The translations under genes were made by a program, and so were the position numbers. The notes under the pieces were generated by a model, which had not been told where the DNA came from, made no database searches, and saw only the letters and a program-made list of their open reading frames with translations. A DNA stretch of 6,051 nt from an uncultured Alphaproteobacteria bacterium (GTDB lineage Bacteria; Pseudomonadota; Alphaproteobacteria; RF32; CAG-239), in contig CALXTG010000012.1 in the NCBI GenBank assembly GCA_944391355.1, positions 1 through 6,051 on the forward strand. The letters run 5' to 3'. Below are positions 1 through 6,051 of this stretch, in pieces (position 1 is the stretch's first letter; every line of letters begins with the position of its first letter).

Positions 1-21
1 ATTTCACCTCTCCCCCGCACA

Positions 22-54
22 CTTTCGCCGCCCGGTTCAAAAAACCGCCGAAAG
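22..54. repeat. Imperfect inverted repeat upstream of the nifJ promoter
   Basis: CTTTCG (22-27) pairs with CGAAAG (49-54), and inside it CGGTT (33-37) pairs with AACCG (43-47) around a CAAAA loop. Five unpaired bases lie on the left arm (28-32) and one on the right (48). No T-run follows directly, so it is not a clear terminator. It could be the tail of an upstream transcription unit or a protein-binding site. Its role is unknown and a chance fold is possible. Confidence 0.3.
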
Positions 55-60
55 ATTCAC

Positions 61-98
61 ATTTTCGGTATTTTTTAGTGGATTTTCGGATTTTAATC
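61..98 (+). promoter_or_regulatory. Direct repeat with 21-bp spacing, possible operator of nifJ
   Basis: ATTTTCGG occurs at 61-68 and again at 82-89, each followed by a run of T's (ATTTTCGGTATTTT and ATTTTCGGATTTT). The start-to-start distance is 21 bp, close to two turns of B-DNA, so both copies would face the same side of the helix. The second copy runs into a small palindrome, GATT-TT-AATC (89-98), which abuts the extended -10 element. Such placement suits a regulator site, but the region is T-rich and no known operator consensus is recognised. Confidence 0.3.
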
Positions 99-107
99 TG
101 CTATAAA
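79..107 (+). promoter_or_regulatory. Candidate extended -10 promoter of nifJ
   Basis: TGCTATAAA at 99-107 has the form of an extended -10 element (TG-n-TATAAT with 5 of 6 in the hexamer). A -35 at 17-bp spacing would be TGGATT (79-84), a poor match, as is common with extended -10 promoters. Transcription would start near 114, giving a leader of about 108 nt before the nifJ start codon. A small hairpin, ATAGA-GAT-TCTAT (114-126), would sit at the very 5' end of the transcript. This is read from sequence only. Confidence 0.5.
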
Positions 108-137
108 ACGCACATAGAGATTCTATATTTTTAACCG

Positions 138-183
138 AGCCGGCAGATCAGGCCTAAAATCGTCTAATCTACGGGCTTTTTTT
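138..183 (+). terminator. Terminator-like hairpin in the nifJ leader (possible attenuator)
   Basis: AGCCGGCAGAT (138-148) pairs with ATCTACGGGCT (167-177) in an 11-position stem with two mismatches (G142 with G173, C144 with A171), around an 18-nt loop. The run of seven T's at 177-183 follows at once. This is the shape of a Rho-independent terminator, but it lies downstream of the likely nifJ promoter and 38 nt before the start codon. It could stop early transcripts about 70 nt long as an attenuator, end a small RNA, or end an upstream unit lying before this window. The mismatches and the large loop make it weaker than the other terminators here. Confidence 0.45.
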
Positions 184-221
184 GTGTTTCTATAACACCA
201 AACCACATAAGGATATGATAT

Positions 222-3704
<3,483 letters not shown>

Positions 3705-3791
3705 TTGAATAAGGCTCAGGGAAATGTTAAGGAAAAACGTTCGCTGTTAGAGCATATGGCAGAATTCTCCGTATGTGACAAAGCCGAATAG
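3705..3791 (+). other. In-frame continuation of the NifJ C-terminal tail beyond the amber codon
   Basis: Directly after the TAG at 3702-3704, the same frame stays open for 28 codons to a second TAG at 3789-3791. The encoded peptide begins LNKAQGNVKEKR and goes on SLLEHMAEF. Family members typically end with a helix of the pattern NP-x(n)-L-x3-A-x(4-7)-R-x-x-L/Y-x-x-M/L-A, so this reads as the missing end of NifJ. With it the protein would be 1189 residues, within the usual range for single-chain PFOR. A single change from TTG (Leu) to TAG would explain the break. The segment could be a remnant after a nonsense mutation, be translated by stop readthrough, or reflect a base error in the sequence. 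Confidence 0.75.
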
Positions 3792-3810
3792 TTTTTTAAC
3801 TGAGGCAATT

Positions 3811-3842
3811 AAACACCCCGACATCTGCCGGGGTGTTTTTTT
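3811..3842 (+). terminator. Intrinsic terminator of nifJ
   Basis: AAACACCCCG (3811-3820) pairs perfectly with CGGGGTGTTT (3829-3838) around an 8-nt loop, with a T-run at 3836-3842. It lies 107 nt after the first TAG but only about 20 nt after the second TAG (3789-3791). That short distance fits the second stop being the ancestral end of nifJ. It separates nifJ from the next gene. Confidence 0.92.
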
Positions 3843-3895
3843 ACGCCGATTTTCATTATTTTCTGAAATTTTTTGTTTATAAGTCGATGATTTTT

Positions 3896-3925
3896 TTGAC
3901 TCGCATAATTATATACAGGCATAAT
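3896..3925 (+). promoter_or_regulatory. Sigma-70-type promoter of the 150-residue gene
   Basis: TTGACT (3896-3901, 5 of 6 to consensus) and CATAAT (3920-3925, 5 of 6) are separated by 18 bp. An AT-rich tract lies upstream, and the palindrome ATAATTAT (3905-3912) lies in the spacer. Transcription should begin near 3932. The upstream in-frame ATG at 3924-3926 overlaps the -10 hexamer, so it would not be in the transcript. That favours the ATG at 3966 as the start codon. Confidence 0.65.
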
Positions 3926-3956
3926 GAACGCATTGTTTGTTAATAAAAAAATTTTT

Positions 3957-3962
3957 AGAGGA
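3957..3962 (+). promoter_or_regulatory. Ribosome binding site that decides the start at 3966
   Basis: AGAGGA lies 3 nt before the ATG at 3966 (the core GAGG has a 4-nt gap), somewhat close but purine-rich and well matched. The alternative in-frame ATG at 3924 has no Shine-Dalgarno sequence and sits in the -10 element. Confidence 0.7.
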
Positions 3963-3965
3963 ACT

Positions 3966-4418
3966 ATGAAAATAATACCCGATTCTAAGACCGGAGCTTC
4001 TGGCCCGGTGAAGCGTCAGGCATTCTTCAATTTAGCTCCGGAACTTAAGGAAACCGTTTTGCGTCTGGCAGAAATCCGCTATGAAGAAAAGCGCCGGGAT
4101 CCTTTCTCCGGTAAGGACGAGAGTTATTTTAAAAAGATGAAGAACCGCCTGATTTGTGATTATTGCAATGATATTGCCGCCCAAAACAGTCCGCAGGAAC
4201 TGCAAGTTCTGGCCGCGCAAAAAAAAGAACAGCTGCAGCAGCTTGAAAACCTGCGCAAACAACCGCAGCAGAATCGCAGCCATAAGCGCACGGCTTCTCT
4301 GCCGCAGCACCGCAGCGTTTATGATCATCGCCCGCTGACACATTTTGAACCAGTTACCGGCATTGCTCATACGACCGAAGAAGTTCATAAAGCTTTCCAA
4401 AAACTGCTGGATCGTTAG
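3966..4418 (+). CDS. Hypothetical 150-residue hydrophilic protein, probably helical
   Basis: I do not recognise this protein. It is likely cytoplasmic: no signal peptide or membrane segment is visible. The N-terminal part carries FFNLAPELKETVLRLAEIR (20-38), predicted helical, then a charged stretch with DPFSGKDESYFKKMK (45-59) and a CDYC pair (Cys64 and Cys67). Residues about 77-99 are rich in Q, L, E and K with heptad-like leucines, suggesting a short coiled coil. A basic, glutamine-rich linker follows (about 100-118), and the C-terminus is amphipathic (TEEVHKAFQKLLDR). Two cysteines alone do not make a zinc-binding motif, though a dimer could supply four. The start at 3966 was chosen over the in-frame ATG at 3924 because of the ribosome binding site and the promoter overlap. 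It has its own promoter and terminator, so its neighbours say little about its job. The gene looks real: good signals, TAG stop, terminator directly after. Confidence 0.8.
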   Translation: MKIIPDSKTGASGPVKRQAFFNLAPELKETVLRLAEIRYEEKRRDPFSGKDESYFKKMKNRLICDYCNDIAAQNSPQELQVLAAQKKEQLQQLENLRKQPQQNRSHKRTASLPQHRSVYDHRPLTHFEPVTGIAHTTEEVHKAFQKLLDR

Positions 4419-4439
4419 AACACTTTGATTTTACTTAAT

Positions 4440-4471
4440 AAAAACGCAGAAACTTGTTTTCTGCGTTTTTT
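4440..4471 (+). terminator. Intrinsic terminator of the 150-residue gene
   Basis: A 13-bp perfect stem (4440-4452 with 4458-4470; core ACGCAGAAA/TTTCTGCGT) surrounds the loop CTTGT and ends in six T's (4466-4471). It begins 22 nt after the TAG stop. The A-run on its left arm could give some termination on the minus strand too. Confidence 0.9.
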
Positions 4472-4474
4472 GTC

Positions 4475-4502
4475 TTGATTTATTGAGCAAAATACCTACA
4501 AT
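4475..4502 (+). promoter_or_regulatory. Candidate promoter of the 224-residue gene
   Basis: TTGATT (4475-4480, 4 of 6) and TACAAT (4497-4502, 5 of 6) are 16 bp apart, directly after the preceding terminator. Transcription would start near 4509. The whole gap from 4472 to 4556 is very AT-rich, so other -10-like hexamers exist (for example TATAGA at 4502-4507) and the choice is tentative. Confidence 0.4.
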
Positions 4503-4556
4503 ATAGACAAAATTTATTATCTTAGAAATATTATGTTAAACTAAAATAAAATAGCT

Positions 4557-5231
4557 ATGGAAATTTACGAAAAGCGCTCGTTGGCTGAAAACTTTTTCAC
4601 CAACCTGCTCGGGCAAAAACCCGATGAGACTTACCTGGTACAAGACCCAAAACTATGTACCGGCTGGCGTTGCAGATTAGGAGAAGCAAATTATATCAGC
4701 CTGAAAAAAGGCGATATGGAAGAATACACCCTCAAACACCGGCAAGCCAAATTCCGGCGGGTAAAAAAAGGTGAACTTCTTCTTGTCGAAGGAAACGTCT
4801 GCCATTATAAACACTACACAATCCGGTGCTCAATCGGAGATATGTGTGTTAACAAAAAAGCATTTGTCGAAAACGCCGAATGCCTGACACAAATTTTATC
4901 GGGCGCCGCCTCAGCCCGCTTAAAGATTCTCCCGCTAAAGGTCTTTAAGCCGGAAGCCAAAAAAGAGCTTTTGAATGTTATCTGGGGAATCTATAATGAA
5001 CAAAATGTCCTGCTTGAACAGTTTAATTTTGTTCAAACTGCGGAGTTTCCCAAATACGATTCCCGCCGTCACATCCTGAAGCCCGTTCAGGACGGAGATG
5101 AATTCCAATTAGACGGGATACGTTATCACGCCTATATGGAAAAAGGAGTATTGACGTTGGGCAAATTCGAACAGCTGGTCGATATTGCCACGCCAAAGTT
5201 CCAAACCGCCGCCGGCGGCAGAAGACGCTGA
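4557..5231 (+). CDS. Hypothetical 224-residue cysteine-containing protein
   Basis: I do not recognise this protein. It is soluble in appearance, with no signal peptide or membrane segment, and holds six cysteines (34, 39, 82, 91, 97, 109) and a basic end (GGRRR). Alternating hydrophobic and charged residues suggest mainly beta structure in 40-100 and 172-210, with a more helical middle (about 132-157). A degenerate motif, V-x2-G-[ED]-x3-[VL]-[ED]-G-x2-[CY]-H, occurs at 69-83 and again at 177-191, with a partial match at 49-57 (LKKGDMEEY). The start is the only ATG available after the in-frame stop at 4542-4544 that would keep the full N-terminus. It has no clear Shine-Dalgarno sequence, and the upstream bases are AT-rich, so translation may be weak. 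Codons such as AGA, TTA, GGA and CGG are more frequent than in nifJ, which may only reflect lower expression. It converges with pepA and shares a terminator with it. Confidence 0.78.
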   Translation: MEIYEKRSLAENFFTNLLGQKPDETYLVQDPKLCTGWRCRLGEANYISLKKGDMEEYTLKHRQAKFRRVKKGELLLVEGNVCHYKHYTIRCSIGDMCVNKKAFVENAECLTQILSGAASARLKILPLKVFKPEAKKELLNVIWGIYNEQNVLLEQFNFVQTAEFPKYDSRRHILKPVQDGDEFQLDGIRYHAYMEKGVLTLGKFEQLVDIATPKFQTAAGGRRR

Positions 5232-5234
5232 TAC

Positions 5235-5265
5235 AAAAAACCCTGTTTAAGAAACAGGGTTTTTT
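5235..5265. terminator. Perfect bidirectional terminator between convergent genes
   Basis: A perfect 14-bp inverted repeat (5235-5248 with 5252-5265; core ACCCTGTTT/AAACAGGGT) surrounds the loop AAG. Six T's end the right arm on the plus strand and six A's end the left arm, giving a U-run in both directions. It starts 3 nt after the TGA of the 224-residue gene and lies 13 nt beyond the pepA stop, so it can serve both. Confidence 0.95.
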
Positions 5266-5278
5266 GTTGCTTAATACG

Positions 5279-6051
5279 TCAAGCCTGCAAATATCGCACC
5301 AAAACCCTGACCCCAAATGCCGTAGCCCCTTTTGGTGTCAGCGGGCGGCCTTTCTCTTCTTTATCAACGCCGGCAATATCCAGATGCGCCCATTTAACCT
5401 CAGGCTGAATATAACGCTGCAGGAAGCAGGCCGCGGTACTGCCCCCGGCATTGGCGCCGCCCAAATTCTTCATATCGGCAATATCCGAATTTATCATTTT
5501 ATCATAAGCTTCGTTAACCGGTAAACGCCATAAATTTTCACCGCTGCTTTCACCGGCAGTCATCAGCTCGGCGCAAAGAACATCATCATTACTGAAAATA
5601 CCGGCATATTCACTTCCCAGCGCCCGCATGGTTGCGCCGGTCAAGGTTGCAATATCAATAACTTTCTTAACCCCGTATTTTTCCTGAATATACCACAGAC
5701 AATCTCCCAAAACCAAGCGCCCTTCAGCATCGGTATTTAAAATTTCGACAGTCTGCCCCGACATTGAAGTCACCACATCACCGGGACGAATTGCCGAACC
5801 TGACGGCATATTTTCCACCAGCCCGACGACACCGACAACATTAAGCGGAGCTTTCTGCAGCGCCAAAGCCTTCAAAACGGCAACGACCACTGCCGCACCG
5901 GTCATATCCTGCTTCATGTCTCCCATGCCTGCACCTGGTTTCAGACTGATACCGCCGCTGTCAAACGTAACACCTTTACCGACCAGGCCGCAGGAGAATT
6001 TTTTATCCTTTTTATTTCCCTGCCATCTGATAACCGCCACCCGCGGTTCAT
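5279..6051 (-). CDS. pepA: Leucyl aminopeptidase (M17 family), C-terminal half; N-terminus outside the window
   Basis: This cytoplasmic two-metal aminopeptidase removes N-terminal residues, often leucine, from peptides; the family forms hexamers. The visible 256 residues cover the catalytic domain. All seven key residues are present with the same spacing as E. coli PepA (K270, D275, K282, D293, D352, E354, R356 there). The Lys (5975-5977) and Asp (5960-5962) lie in VGKGVTFDSGG, the second Lys (5939-5941) in ISLKP, the next Asp (5906-5908) in MKQDMTGAA, and the last three in NTDAEGRLVLGD (Asp at 5729-5731). By that alignment the visible part starts near residue 246 of about 500. The frame stays open to the window edge (EPRVAVIRWQG), so the GTG at 6038-6040 is an internal valine, not the start. 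Any DNA-binding role known for E. coli PepA cannot be judged, as the N-terminal domain is not in view. The stop is TGA at 5279-5281. Confidence 0.96.
   Translation of the reverse strand, partial: EPRVAVIRWQGNKKDKKFSCGLVGKGVTFDSGGISLKPGAGMGDMKQDMTGAAVVVAVLKALALQKAPLNVVGVVGLVENMPSGSAIRPGDVVTSMSGQTVEILNTDAEGRLVLGDCLWYIQEKYGVKKVIDIATLTGATMRALGSEYAGIFSNDDVLCAELMTAGESSGENLWRLPVNEAYDKMINSDIADMKNLGGANAGGSTAACFLQRYIQPEVKWAHLDIAGVDKEEKGRPLTPKGATAFGVRVLVRYLQA

Noticed and set aside
215..217. ATG just upstream of the nifJ start
   Set aside because: It is out of frame, reaches a stop within a few codons and lies too close to AAGGA; ATG 222 is correctly spaced.
3724..3791. Tiny frames after the nifJ stop (8 codons from ATG 3724; 11 codons from the ATG at 3756)
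   Set aside because: The first is too short and has no ribosome binding site. The second is simply the end of the in-frame NifJ tail.
4032..4400. Minus-strand open frame of 122 codons opposite the 150-residue gene
   Set aside because: The plus-strand gene has promoter, ribosome binding site and terminator; the antisense frame has none.
5023..5316. Minus-strand open frame of 97 codons spanning the convergent terminator
   Set aside because: It overlaps the end of pepA and of the 224-residue gene and crosses a strong bidirectional terminator, so it is not a credible gene.
5264..5524. Plus-strand open frame of 86 codons opposite pepA
   Set aside because: It is antisense to the conserved M17 coding sequence and begins inside the terminator.

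Overview
The window looks like a compact stretch of bacterial chromosome from an organism with anaerobic or fermentative metabolism. The main evidence is a large single-chain, oxygen-sensitive pyruvate:ferredoxin/flavodoxin oxidoreductase (NifJ/PFOR type). Short intergenic gaps, clear Shine-Dalgarno sequences on two genes and strong intrinsic terminators all say bacterium. I cannot place it taxonomically with confidence. A Gram-negative gut or anoxic-habitat lineage is possible, but that is inference only. I see no mobile element, CRISPR array, tRNA or rRNA.

Layout. Positions 1-221 are a non-coding leader region. It has an extended -10 promoter, a 21-bp-spaced direct repeat and, between promoter and gene, a terminator-like hairpin ending in seven T's. 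Positions 222-3704 encode NifJ with all cofactor-binding motifs intact. The reading frame stops at a TAG at 3702-3704, but the 28 codons after it (3705-3788) read on in the same frame as the usual C-terminal tail of this family, before a second TAG and a strong terminator (3811-3842). Positions 3966-4418 encode an unrecognised 150-residue hydrophilic protein with its own promoter and terminator. Positions 4557-5231 encode an unrecognised 224-residue cysteine-containing protein with no evident Shine-Dalgarno sequence. Positions 5279-6051, on the minus strand, are the C-terminal half of a leucyl aminopeptidase (M17, PepA), cut by the window edge. The 224-residue gene and pepA converge on one perfect bidirectional terminator (5235-5265).

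Each plus-strand gene appears to be its own transcription unit, since each has a candidate promoter and a terminator. There is therefore no operon argument linking the two unknown proteins to NifJ or PepA. NifJ would supply acetyl-CoA and low-potential electrons from pyruvate; PepA would trim N-terminal residues from peptides in the cytoplasm. The most notable points are the in-frame amber codon that removes the NifJ tail, the possible attenuator in the nifJ leader, and the two unrecognised proteins.
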